Positions 20,906 to 32,993 of a stretch of DNA of 64,000 bases are shown here, in pieces. The notes beneath the pieces are model-generated. The model was not told the origin of the DNA. It did not search any database and saw only the letters and a program-made list of their open reading frames with translations. How positions within the stretch are numbered: position 1 is the first letter of the stretch; the number at the start of each line of letters is the position of its first letter. The position numbers and the translations under genes were made by a program. Location: contig NC_081409.1 of assembly GCF_030272615.1 (NCBI RefSeq), positions 614,218,755 to 614,282,754 of the forward strand, in the 5' to 3' direction. The stretch comes from Cryptomeria japonica (Eukaryota; Streptophyta; Pinopsida; Cupressales; Cupressaceae).

Positions 20906-23900
20906 ATGATTGCTTCCTCTCCTAAGAATACATCTACCCCATCCACTAGAAAATCTCTTGAGGTGGGAGTAATCTCCTCTATGCCAGAAATCACCCATGT
21001 TGTCTTGATTGACATGGTTCCCCCAATGCCATAGCTTGCAAATGCACCTACAGGTGAACAAACCCCCAAGGTTACCCTACAAGCTTCCTCTGAATCAATG
21101 CTCGTAACTAATCCACAAGCAACTTTTGAAGCCAAACCAAATGCTCCTCCAAAGGAAAATCCCCCTCAACTAAAAAGGAAGAGGGCACCAAAGAAAATTC
21201 CTGTTGTAGTTTCAGAAGATGAGCCATCGGAGGAGCCAAGCCCTGCCCCAAAGGCTAGGAAGCCAACCCCCAAGAAGAGAAAGATTTCTACCAAGTCTTT
21301 TGTTGAAGCATCATCTACTGAAGTTTCTCCTGCCATCAAAAATCCATAGGATGAAATATCAAACCCAAAGGAGGGGGTTTGTAAGCCCAAAAAGAGAAAA
21401 GATCCCACTAAGAAAGCCACTCCTAAATTTGCAAAAATGCCTAGGTGAGTTATTATTGAAGAAGAAGAATCTCCTAATCAAGAGGAACAATCTACATAGG
21501 CTCATACCCCACTTGCTCCTGCACAAACTACAAAAGAGGTTGCAAAGGAAGTAGAGGAATTTTTAGAAGAAATGGAGCAGAGGCAAAAGAGGGAAACTAG
21601 ACTCTCCATCAGGACCTACTTGATTTGTTTCAAGGTTCAACCATGCAAGAGACTTTCAGAACTGCATTCAATGATCATGAGTCTGGCTACAGGGATTCTC
21701 TCTTGAATAATAGGGGCTAGGACATTTTTTATTATTTCTATGGGAATAGAGACAAGACAATCCTAGTGTCAAACCCCTGGAAACTCAACTTAGAAAAATT
21801 GGTGGTTCCCAATGTATTTGTTGAACCAATGCTAATCAAGGAGGTTGGCAAAAATTACCACTCTCAGAGAATAACAGTAAGGGTAGAAAGTGGCCATGTC
21901 CTAGTTGATATAACCAAAGAGGATATAGTCTAATGATTTAATTTTGATAGGAGAGCCTTCAAGGGGATTGAGAAGAATATATTAATAAGGGAATATACAT
22001 CCAAGAGGAATAATTATAGGGAGAAGCTACTGCCTCTTTTTATGAAGAAATTATTTCAGGGAGGGAGGAATTACATCCTGCAGTCTAAAAAGGAGCCTTT
22101 CAGTCTAAATTCTTTTGAAGATTATTTCAATAAAACATACTATTACCTCTGTCAAATCCTGGGTAAAGATTGTGGACTAACTATGATGCCCATAGAATAT
22201 ATGATGGTGGATTTAAAGATTCAACACTCATTATTAATTAATTGTATGATTTTGCTACAATCATCATGAAAAAATGCATGAGAAGATGATAAATGAAAAA
22301 GATATCATGGAAAATCTAAATTTCAAATAATATTTTTTATTGTATCATCTGATTCTTTACCAAAATAGGATAGGGTGGGAGAATCATTTGCACTTTAAAA
22401 TATGTGATCCAAGAATAGGGGTTGGGTGGCTAGTTCAAAGATGGACCCAAGTCTATGACAAAGGGTCCAAGTATGGTGATTACAACATGTTCTTTGATTG
22501 TTTTGTCATGAGGGTCTTGAAAATGTATGGGGTTAATCTGCCAAGGCTCCCAAAAGATATAATTAAAATTTTGAGAATTAAGAGTGCATGGGCACAAAAT
22601 GTTGTATATCTCGAGGGAGATTTCTCTCATAATTTTGGTGACTTCTTCTTCTACTCAAACTGTACATTGATTACAGTCTATAGGTGCAATCAAGCACCAC
22701 ATATATTTATATTTATAGTTTCTCCAAGGCTAGATTTCATTGAATTAATGTGACAATTGATGTGGATGGATAAGGAATGGATTAGAACAGAGAAGAAGAG
22801 GCAACAACTCCCTATGATGACTATATATGGAGAATTCAGGGTAGGGTGTGATACCCTAGAAAGAGTGCAGGCCTTCTTAGTGAACACCTATTGTCTGAAA
22901 GTAAGCCAGGCTAGGCATTTTAAGCTTTAAGGTTACATCAATGATGTAAGGACTAGCAAGTTGAAATTAAAGGGCTTCTTTCATCAATATAATGAAAGGA
23001 AAGATAAATTAGAAATGTTGACCCTGAGGAGGCCCTCTAAAGGAGAAAGAAATGGGAATATCTAAATAATATAGAGAGGGAAAGGAAGGAGGAGGACCCT
23101 AATTTCTTATGATTTTGTACAAACATCCATAATGACTTTTCTATAATTTCATACAAAGTCAGAAGTTTTGATAAGATGATAGTAGATGAATTTTCTTGAA
23201 ACAAGCTAATGAGCCAAATAGGGCACAAGAAGAAAGGCCTATTGACATCCCACCATTTTCCCTAATTCAAAAGGAAAGGAAATTTTGGAAGAGGGACCTC
23301 CACAAGGTTCTCCTCAACAGGATCCTCAAAAGGGTGCAAAGCCTACTATAGAGGTGAAGAGAAGAATTGAGAAGGGGAAGGCAAAGATATCAGATTTTGC
23401 AAATGTAATTGAAGGAGAAATGGACTCAAGTGTGCCACCACCCTCTCCTCCTCATGAAGCATTCAAAGATGATGAGGTAGCTGAAGTTTTGTTGGATTTA
23501 GATAGGGAAATTATCCCTAGTGTTATCCCTGAGAATGAGGTTACTGATAAGAATGATAGCCTCTAGGAAATTCATGTCTGATGATGAATTCATCAACACA
23601 CCTAAGTTCAAATCCTTTTGGCTATGGGAAAAATTAAACAATTTATCTGAGGAAGAAATGCAAAATTTTGATAGAGATAACATTAAGTGTTCACCCCAAA
23701 AGGCTAGAGAAATGGTGCAGAATAGTGGGATGCTACTCATATCGGGTGGGTCCTGGAAATAATTTTTATTTTAGACCAAGGAATAGGTAGTAAGACCCAA
23801 TGTATGCACAAGAGTTTGGGGAACATGGTTTAGGGTTAACCCTAGTATAAAGGCATTTGTAGTGTGGTCTAAGGACCCAAACATAAATAAGCCTCTAGTC

Positions 23901-24569
23901 TTATAAGGGGTAGAGAAAAGGGTTGGTGATGTAGTTATCAAGATTCTAAGGGAAACAATTACATTAGAGGCCCAAAGAAGAAGATTTAGATAAAATGAAA
24001 GAAGATTTGGAAAGGAAAAAGGAAGAGGATGAGAAAAATTATTTTGAAATTAGAAGGTCACCAATTTTGTAAATTTAAAATAGGATTTTGGATAGGCTGG
24101 ATGAGGTACATGCCTCTTATTCTTTGATGTCATAGTTATGTGACTAGTTGGATGACATTCTTTCATTTTTCCAACCAATTAGGGTGATTTGGTTCCCCAA
24201 GGCACATCAATTGAAAGAAATTCTTTTGGGAATTAAAAATGACCCCAAAGCACTCCAAAATGTGGGAGTGACATGGAAAATTTAAAATTTATTAATCAAA
24301 GAACTCCCTCGAGTGGAAGAGGAAAGAAAGGTATTGGGCAAGAAAATGAGATCATTTAAGGGCTTGCAAAAGTGGGACATTCCCACAATTTTGACAAATG
24401 ACAAGAAGGTAAAGGACCTTTCTAAGTGGAAAGAAGATTTCAAGGAGGTAGTTAATGTAGTTCTAGAGGCAATTGTCAGTGAGCCCAAACAAGAAATTAC
24501 ATACCGTTTGATCATTGACAAAATCATTGATGTAGAATTTTTGTATCAAAATTTCACATTAGAAATAGT
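20906..24569 (+). pseudogene. Unit U: decayed, unclassified transposon-type protein, left part
   Basis: A long broken coding unit on the plus strand that I do not recognise. From an ATG at 20906 there are about 230 residues rich in Lys, Pro and Glu, with clusters such as KRKRAPKKIPVVVSEDEPSE and PKARKPTPKKRK, then an acidic-basic helical stretch (EEFLEEMEQRQKRETRL). A globular part follows in another frame: YFYGNRDKTILVSNPWKLNL (about 21730), YREKLLPLFMKKLFQGGRNY (about 22020) and SFEDYFNKTYYYLCQILG. Further pieces lie at 22340-22753, 23285-23762 and 24313-24569. At least a dozen stops or frameshifts. No RT, integrase or protease motif. It is cut by element A and resumes at 40725. A gag-like or accessory protein of an unknown element is possible. 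Confidence 0.5.
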
Positions 24570-25554
24570 TGTTGTCAATTGCCACTCATTTGGAAAGGTG
24601 AATTACATTTAGGCTTGTCATTGATGGAAACTCATCTTCAAGTGTTGGTATTTCTCATCCGGATTCATTGTCTTATCATTTTGCATATATTGGGCCAGCT
24701 TCGATACACACACTTTGCTTTATTCTTGTTAACCGGTTAGTCTTGGTACTAGTAAAAAATATTTGGGACTCGGTAAAGTATAGAACCCGGTTAAGGTATT
24801 TTGGGACCCTGGTAAAATCACTTGTGGAATTTATGGTAGCATGTAGCACAACATCAGATATGATCATCGGGATAATGCATATCATACTTTGTGATTGGGA
24901 AGCTGACAAGTTTGTTTTTCATCTTGAGGCCGACATGATAAACAAGTTACAAGGGTATTTAAGGGAGATCAGTTAGTGATGGATTTCATGATAGTGGTTA
25001 TGTGATTTGTGATGTGAATTAGTTAGAGATTAATGGTATGTGATTTGGTTAGTGAGTGGAAGCTTTTGTGCGTAGTTTCATTGGCGTAGCCCCAATCAAT
25101 AGCAGAACATAGAAGAACAAAGTATCAGTAAACCGGTTCAGAGGAGGTTGACAGAGCTTTAACCGGAACTTATCCAGCATGGTCAGATGCATCCTATAAG
25201 TTCACTTATGTATGAAATCATTGTGTATTGATGTGTAAGTCAGTGATACTTTTGTTTGAGAAGTGAGCTCTAGGTGATGAGCCTGATTGCATGTGCAATC
25301 CCCTCTATGTAATATGTTTATACCTTGATCAAGTATATAGATATTATCGGTATCGGCCCCACTATGGTTTTTCCCTTTACAAGGATTTCCAAGTATAAAT
25401 ATTGGTGTTATGTTATTTCTTCTTTATGTGTTGTTTGGTTTATGCACTTTAATTTTATTTTCTATTAACCAGTTCATAAGCAATAAGTTTAGAAATTTAT
25501 TTACCGGTATAAAACTAATTCACCTCCCCCTCTCAGTGTTCTTGGATTACAAAA
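24570..25554 (+). repeat. Element A 5' LTR
   Basis: 985 bp starting TGTTGTCAATTGCC; it matches the 3' LTR at 38699. It ends GGATTACAAAA where the 3' copy has AGATTCCAACA. Near the end lies the C-rich U5 motif (25514-25541), a shared feature of this LTR group. Confidence 0.9.
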
Positions 25555-25556
25555 AT

Positions 25557-25569
25557 TGGTATCAAAGCC
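25557..25569 (+). other. Element A primer binding site
   Basis: TGGTATCAAAGCC, two bases after the LTR; a tRNA-Met type site with one A in place of G. Confidence 0.88.
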
Positions 25570-25622
25570 TAGTTCCTCGGAAGAATTTTAACAACTTGAG
25601 GAAGATCTAGAACTTGGAATAA

Positions 25623-26498
25623 ATGGAAACCGGTTTGCATCAACAACTTCAACTTGCTCTTGAGGATCTTGATAATGAGCAGGTGGAAAACAATAAATTG
25701 AATAATGAACTAAGGCAAGCCAGAGAGCACATAATTTCATTACAAGGAAAGCTATCAGTTGTTCAAGGCAAGAGGAAGGAATTTTATGATCAATTGCAAA
25801 ATCTGATTAGTGATAAGGAAGATGCTTTGAAAGATCAATGTCACAAAATCAATTAGGAGAATACTACCTTGAAGAATGAAATGTAAGCTCTAACTATGAG
25901 AATGTTCAAGGACATTGAATACATGGAGAAGAATGAAGAAAACCTAGCTCAAGCTTTGAAGGACAGATCAGATGAATGCAACAGACTGATACATGAGAAT
26001 AACAAGTTGAAACTTGAGTTGATTCAGTCCCGAAATAATGAACAAGAACTTGAGAGATAGGTCATAATTATGAGAGATGATTTAGCCATTGCAAATGAGT
26101 ACAAAGACAAGTTCAAAGCCATCTCTGTAAGACATGATGAACTCTTGAAGAGCCAGAGAGATGTTAATGACAAGAGAGGTCTTGGATATTAAGTAGGAGA
26201 AAGCTATAGTACTGCACAACAAGATCAATCATCCGGTCAAAAGAAGAATCATGCCAACAACCAAAACCAGAAATCATGGGTAAGACAACCTAATGCTTAC
26301 AAATTCAATGGTACATGCTTTGTTTGCAACCAATATGGTAATATAGCAAGTCAATATAAAAAAACCAATAATCAGAATAATGCATCATTGACTGGTCTTG
26401 GAAATTTCAGATGTCATACATGTAGTAGATTTGGACATATGGCTAACCAATGCATATCAAAAGGAAATCAAGGGTACAACCAAGAAATTCAAAAGAAA
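25623..26498 (+). pseudogene. Element A gag, first part: coiled coil and zinc knuckles
   Basis: Starts at ATG 25623 (METGLHQQLQLALEDLDNEQ). The first ~190 residues are a heptad-type coiled coil (LNNELRQAREHIISLQGKLS, LIHENNKLKLELIQSRNNEQ). Knuckle-like sites follow: CFVCNQYGNIASQY (His and last Cys lost) and an intact CHTCSRFGHMANQC (around 26412-26453). There are four in-frame stops (25854, 25887, 26058, 26190) and no frameshift. The LINE insertion cuts it before the next knuckle; the rest lies at 34534. It lacks the usual copia UBN2 gag region, so it is an unusual gag by position and knuckles only. Confidence 0.78.
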
Positions 26499-26506
26499 AA
26501 TGTTCT
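26499..26506. repeat. Target duplication of the LINE, left copy
   Basis: AATGTTCT here against AATGTTGTCT at 34524-34533. Apart from a 2-base gap they match. The intact gag of element D, around 62028, supports the reconstructed target. Confidence 0.6.
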
Positions 26507-26665
26507 AATTGATTGAAAAATAGGTTTTAAGGACCCGAAACCATTACAACATAGTTAGAAAGAAAGCTGAGAAAATAGAGTCCACATACAGAGCATCTAG
26601 TCAAAAGACCAGTGAATAGAAAAAATAGCTAAACAACAAAAAACAACAAAGAATCCAAGGAAACA

Positions 26666-28390
26666 CTACATAGTAATTTTCTTTAGCAGATCCTGTGCCT
26701 TAGTCACCAGCTCATCATAGGTCACCCCAACTTCTTTTAGCTCCTCTAGGTCCTTATTCACTTTCTTTTCCTTCCTCTTTCCATGGGTGCAGGTTTTGGA
26801 ACCTTAGGCTTCCCCTGTTCCATCTGCATCTAGGTCAATTTCCTGGGTTTCCTTTTTGTCATCAAGCTTGCTGATGAGGGTATGGGTGTTGTTGGCTGAG
26901 CTTTTTAGAATGCTAAGGCTCTACTCTGCAATGTTCTTGAGACACTCCTCTATCTTGTCCACTTTGGCAACTGTGTCCGAGAGCATTTTTTCACTAGTTT
27001 CCTCTAGGGTTTTTCTATCCTATATCTCCTTTTCAATTTTCTCAAACCGGGGATTAAAGGCATCTCCGATGTCTTCCGCTTTAGAAATTGTGTTCTCCAG
27101 ATCTTCGATATAATCAGCCATAGTGTTCCCCTCTCCAATGTTAATGGTCTCCATGATCAGGACTCTGTTGCAGATTTTTTTGTACTCATCCGCAGTTTTC
27201 TTATTCCCATCAATAAGCCATTCTATGGTTTTCATAAAACCCTTCAAGGCCTCGGGAGGAGGACCAGGAGAAGGAGTCACTTTACCAGGGGTTATCTATT
27301 CATCTTTAGAGATATGGAGGGCAGAAATAGTGTCGGCGGCCCTAAGAGTCTCCTCCATAGTCTCCATATCCAGGCTTTGTTCAACTTCCAAGGTCCTTGT
27401 CTGCTTGTCCTCTTCCGGTTCCTTGCCAGTCTCCTCAAGTTCTTTGCCAGTCTCCTCTGTTTTCTTTTGCTTCTTCCTGGGTTGGGCTTGGTTCTTACTT
27501 TTTTCCTTCAGCACCCCCTTAGGGTTCTTCTTCTCCTCAAGGAAATCAGAGTACTCTTTTTCCGAAGAAATACTAATCAAGGGTTTGCTTTGGGGTTTTT
27601 TGCTCTTAAAAGAAGAGGGTCTTGATTTCCTCTTCTTACTACTCTCATACTCTGAGTCATCAGAGCTTTCCTCATTATCAGTCGAGGAATCATTGTTTGA
27701 TTCCTCCTCCTCCAAGAAATTAGAATCAGACATTTCTTCTTTCGAATCCATAGAGAGCTGCATTCAGTTGATTTTACTGGCCTTTAAATGGTCATAAATG
27801 AGGACCATAAGTCCCTGGTGCATAGTAGTATCACCCCGAGGATTTTCTTTATAGGCTTTTAGGGAGGCATTCATAGAATAGAGCAAGAAGTAAGGGAAAT
27901 TCACCTTATCATTATGCCTAAAATGATTTAAGAGGACAAAATGATACCCATATACTTTCATAAACCTACCATCTAGAGTTATATACCTCATTAAAACAAA
28001 GAGAATTTCCCACCAGGGTTTTGCAAAAGCCCTAGGTGGGTAATAGGTTTTACTCAACTTTACCAGTCTTTTCTTCTCTTTTTCTATGACTGGGTACCTT
28101 TCAATGGCTTCCCTACTGACCTTCCTATCTCTGTAGAAGTTGCAGCCCTCCCTTTTGAGTCCCGTAGCTTTAGCTATTAAATCTTCGTCAATTTCCACTA
28201 GTTGGTCTCCCATTTTAAGCATGTCCTTCTTCCAATTTTTGCAGAAGAAGCTAGTTATCTTTCCATCATGGCCATGGAGTCTCTCAATGAAGCTCAAAAG
28301 ACCACCCTTCTACAAAATTTCCCACACCTCTTCTTTCTGTTTCCACTCCTTGCAATTGCTTGGCTCATATCTTCTCCTATTTCCGCCCAT
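26666..28390 (-). pseudogene. LINE ORF3: unknown protein with an HG...ATGL region and acidic coiled tail
   Basis: A single minus-strand frame of about 574 codons, broken by six stops but by no frameshift, downstream of the LINE RNase H. I take ATG 28390 (MGGNRRRYEPSNCKEWKQKE); an earlier in-frame ATG at 28639 overlaps ORF2. The N-terminal ~210 residues look globular: FIERLHGHDGKITSFF, then DEDLIAKATGLKREG, then RYITLDGRFMKVYGYHFVLL. The rest is acidic and basic low complexity (NFLEEEESNNDSSTDNEESS, KKRKSRPSSFKSKKP), with a helical tail (EALKGFMKTIEWLIDGNKKT, ADYIEDLENTISKAEDIG). The layout recalls ORF2 of elements A-D and a widespread plant transposon-associated protein type. Function unknown. 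Confidence 0.7.
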
Positions 28391-28601
28391 GGTGTTGTTT
28401 CTCACAACCAAGTTTAGATTACAGAACTGGTGAAACAGAAAGCTTTTCAAAGTTAAAACAAAAACCCAGAAAGCATGTGTAGCATTAATGATCTGATGGG
28501 TTATAACACACATTCTGCTGGCTTTGATGTTATAATGAGTAATTCCCTCATTATCGAAGTAACTTGAAGTTCTTACTTTAGTACTTATCATAATTGCCCT
28601 G

Positions 28602-31600
28602 TCAATCAAGAGTCTTTGGGGTACTTCGATAAATTTCATTAATTATGATTTGTCTGACATCTTCAAGGAGACCGCTCTCACCTATCCATGTGGTAATAGT
28701 CTCATTCTTAACCACCACGTTTGCAGCCCAATCAGTAGAACAATTGGCCTCCCGATAAATATGGGATATGTGGCATTTTTTGAAGGTTCTAATGATATTA
28801 ATGGCAGAAAAAATTATATTGTGAATTGACCAAGAGGGCTTTGAGGTCCCATTGAGACACTTAATTATATTATTGGAATCCCCTTCTATCTAGAGATAGG
28901 GACAGTTCCATTTTTTGGCTAGAATAATGCCTTGAAGGGCTGCCATAGCTTTTGCTTTATGATTGGTTTGAATGCCAATAGGGACAGCAATCATACCTTT
29001 GCAAATGCCTCTGTCATCTCTGAGAATAGCTCCATAGCCTGAGGGACCTGGGTTTCCTTTGGCTGCTCCATCAAAATTGATTTTGAGCCAACCTTGGGGA
29101 GGGGTTTGCCATTTAACTTCAAGCCTTTTATTGTAGCTGATATTATGACCATCAGTGATCTTCATATTCCAAGCTCTTAAAATGTTTGACTCCAAGGAGT
29201 TGTTAGAGTAACAAGAGACCTCCATAGTTCCCACATTTTCCTGAATAGCCCTTTGAATTTTCTGAAAAATAATGTCTTGATTTAAGGACACATCCCTGAA
29301 TATTCAGTTGTTTCTTTCCTTCCAAAGACCCCACAAAATGTGTGGAAGAGAGAGCTACCACATACATCTCAGAAAAGAGTTGGTCCAATGAATTTTCCAA
29401 GAAGAGAACAAATCTTTGATGTTACTAGGAAACACCCAAGCTAGACTAAAGCTCTTGAGGAAGCTTTCCCAAACAGAGGTTGAGAAAGAACAGTGGAGGG
29501 CAATATGGTCCACTGACTCTTCCTCTTGTAAGTACAACACACACCTATTTGGAAGGGCAAAACCTCTGCATTTAAGGTTGTCAATAGTAAGGATCTTATT
29601 ATGGAGAATAGTCCAGAAGAACAAATTGATTTTGGGAGTGAGACCTTTTAACCAAGATTTAGACTAGAAAGGATTCATAGGAGGGGAGGGGGAGAGGATA
29701 CAATACATCAAAGATACAGTAAAAATACCTTTGGGGTTATGTTTCTAGATCAGGGAATCCTCTTCCTTATTCAGCCAAATAGTAGACAATTGGGTTTTAA
29801 GCTTAGAGAGACTAGGATGAATACTATCAATGTTCTACCAGTTGTTCCCATCCTAGTAATCTGCCACTAAGGTACCAAAAGAGCCAATACATGAGGGGGC
29901 ATGGGAAGCCCACTCATAGAAATCCATAAGGGGTTTGTCAAAAAGCCAGGGATCCTCCTAGAATCTAACTTTTCTGCCATTTCCTAGTTTCCATGTCACA
30001 CCTTTAGCAATCACATCTTTACATTTAGAAACATGGTTCCAGATATGGGATCCATTTATGCTGAGATCCGAGTTAAGAAAAGAAGAAAGAGAAGAGGATA
30101 GAAGAGAATACTTACTTCTCCAAATTTTGCACCATTCAGAATCAGAGTGAAACCATCTCCAAGCTTGTTTAGACAAGAGATCTTCATTTAAAGTGTGAAT
30201 CCTCCTGAGCCCCAGACCACCTTTGGTTTTTGGCTTGCAGACCTGATCCCATGCCACCAAGGACATTCTTTGCTTTTCCTCAACCCCAGACCATAGGAAT
30301 CTTCTTTGAATTTTCTCAATAGCTTCAATATACTTGACTAGAATTCTGAATAAGCTAAGAGCATAAATGGGGATACTTTGAAGAGTAGCCTTAAGGAGAA
30401 GGAGCTTACTAGCTTGACTTAAGAGAGGCCCTTTCCAACCTACAAGTTTTTTGTGAAATTTATCAACCAAAGAACTCCAATAGGAGTCAGGAGGGGTAGT
30501 CCCCATGGGGAGACCAAGGTAGGTAGCAGGAAGGTCAACAATCTTACACTCCAGAATTCTGTTGATCCTTTGTTGTCTTCTCTCTAGGGTATTAATGAAA
30601 AAGACATCACTTTTGGCCTAGTTAATAAGCTGCCCCGTAGTAGAAGCATATTTACACAAGGTACTCTTCAAAACTTTAGCTTCTAAGATGCTTGATTCCC
30701 CCATAATTATTGTATCATCAACAAACTACTGGTGTGAACAAATAAGGTCAGTAGAAGAAGGTTGGAGGCCCTTAAAGGATCCTATTTGCACCAAGTTTTC
30801 CATGGTCCGACCAAAGCATTCTACCATAATAATGAAAAGGATGGGAGAGATAGCATCTCCTTGCCTAAGACCTCTCAAAGCTTGGAAAAAGGTTGAAGGA
30901 GAACCATTGACACGAATAGCAAAGGACGTAGAAGTGGTAAGTTGGGAGAAAAGATCCACAACTCTTGGGGTAAACCCAAAGGAAGTGAGAACTTTTTGAA
31001 GAAGAGACCAGTCAACCCTATCATAGGCTTTGGAGAGGTCAAGCTTAAGGATGAGACCCTGCTTCTTCACTTTAACAAGAGAGTGAATATTCTCATGAAC
31101 AGTAATAATGGAATTGAGAATTTGTCTTCCAGGAACAAACCCATTTTGCTGGTGTTTAATTAAAGTTGGGAGAATAGACAAGAGTCTAGTAGTCAGGACC
31201 TTAGATATGATCTTGTAAAAGGAATTGTAGAGGCTAATAGGTCTGAACTTGTCCAAAGAATCAGCACCTTGAATCTTGGGGATGAGAGCAATAAAAGTAC
31301 CATTCATTTCCTTCAAGAGTTTTCTAGCCCCAAAGAATTCCTTAACCCCATTAGTGACATCAGTCCCTATAATGTCCCAAACTCTTGAAAAAAGAGCATT
31401 GGGAAGCCATCAGGACCAGGAGCTTTGTTTCCATCAATGGAGAAAACCACATTTTTAATTTCTAAGGTGGAAGGAATGGAAGAGAGAAATACATTATTTC
31501 GGGCATCAATAAGACGAGGAATATTCTGAAGAAAAGAGGACTGAGCTTCAGCATCTAGACTTTGATCCCTCATTAGGAGGTCCAAGAAATACCTCTTAGC

Positions 31601-32790
31601 TTCATTCCTTATTTCATCTTCCTTGACCAACTCCCCACTGTCCACAACTAACTTGTTCATCCTGTTGACTGCTTTATGTTTGATGGTTGACATATGGAAG
31701 AATCTTGTATTCCTATCTCCTTCCTTGAGCCACATGCATCTCGATCTCTACTTCTAGAACATTTCCTCTTTAGCAATAATGTCATGGTATTTCTTAAGAA
31801 TCTCATTCTCCTCAACAATAGAAATAGTACTGAAACCATCCTTCTAGATCTGGTCCTGTATTTCTTTAAGGTTTTCCTGAATTTTACTCTTAGCCTCAAA
31901 TATATTCCCAAAGTTGTTCTTATTCCATATTTGAATGTTGTCCTTCACACTTTTGAGCTTCTTAACAACTTTGAACATTGTCGTTCCCTCAACTTGGATA
32001 CTCCACCATTTTTGAATATATTTTTTAATGTCAGGGTGAAGAGTCCACATTTTTCAAATCTAAAGGGATAGTTTTTTCTTCTATTGATCAGATCAGCATT
32101 GAAAGTGATTGGAAAGTGATCGGAACCAACCCAAATATGTGCAGACAAAGAACAGAAATACTGACTGTACCAATCATCAGAAATTAGAGTTCGGTCAAGG
32201 CGCACTTGAATAAGGTCATTACCATTTCTTCTATTTGTCCAAGTGAAATTACAACCCTGTATCTCCAAATCATTAAGAGCTAGGGAATAAATAGAATCCA
32301 TGAGGGCCATCCTACTTTCCAGTTGAGGGGGACTACCTCCAAATTTTTCCTCCTCTTTCAAAGGCATATTGAAATCCCCCATAACCATCGAACTTAGATT
32401 TTTGAAACTTTCCCTAGCCTGTCTAATCCTTTTCCAAAAAGAGTTTCTAGCCTTTAAGGTATTAGGAGCATAAATGTTTGTGAGAACCCATGAAAAACCA
32501 TCTTTAAGATGCTCAAATTTGATACAAGAAAAATTACTTTCCTGAATAATGACCTGGCCTTTAATAGTGTTAAGATTCCAAATGGTTGCAATGCCTCTAG
32601 AAGCACCCTTAGAACTTCCCCCACTAATATTACCATTTTTGAAGAGCTTCAAAGATTCAACTTTTTCTCTACTCATGTTGGTTTCTTGAATAAGAAAAAT
32701 GTCAAGATTGCTATCTCTTATCATATTCCTAATAATATCATGTTTATGGGGATTGTTTAGACCCCTTATGTTCCAAGAAATTATCTTCAT
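28602..32790 (-). pseudogene. LINE ORF2: endonuclease, reverse transcriptase, RNase H
   Basis: Starts at ATG 32790. The AP endonuclease has MKIISWNIRGLN, QETNMS, NIYAPN, GDFNMP, FTWTNRR, LDRTLIS and GSDHFPI, all expected active-site segments. After a frameshift near 32045 comes the RT linker (WLKEGDRNTRFFH, KAPGPDGFP). After another near 31370 comes the RT core (FRPISLYNSFYKIISKVL, NGFVPGRQI, LDLSKAYDRVDW, GLRQGDAISP, FVDDTI). A zf-RVT-like region (about 29350-29620, FFWTILHNKILTIDNLKCRG) and RNase H (KINFDGAAKGNPGPSGYGAI, about 29050-29090) follow. In RNase H the usual catalytic Glu reads Lys (TNHKAKAMAAL). Ends at TGA 28602-28604. About 1,390 codons, usual for plant L1 elements. Confidence 0.93.
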
Positions 32791-32993
32791 AGTTACTTAC
32801 CAATTCCCAGCTCCTTGAGAATTTTTTGAGTTCCATCTGCTATGTTCTTGCTGGCCTCCATATCTCTAACTTTGTGGCTAGAGGGTCATCCTGGGGAAGA
32901 GGAGACGTATCCCACATCAACTTGAGCTATTCTGCTAGATTTCCTAATCAGGGATGTCAAGGGTGTTGTTGCTTTCTTACTCCTATGTTTAGG

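Noticed and set aside
27123-27797. 224-codon Ser/Phe/Leu-rich plus-strand ORF
   Set aside because: Antisense shadow of the acidic, Lys-rich part of LINE ORF3; its composition mirrors that protein.
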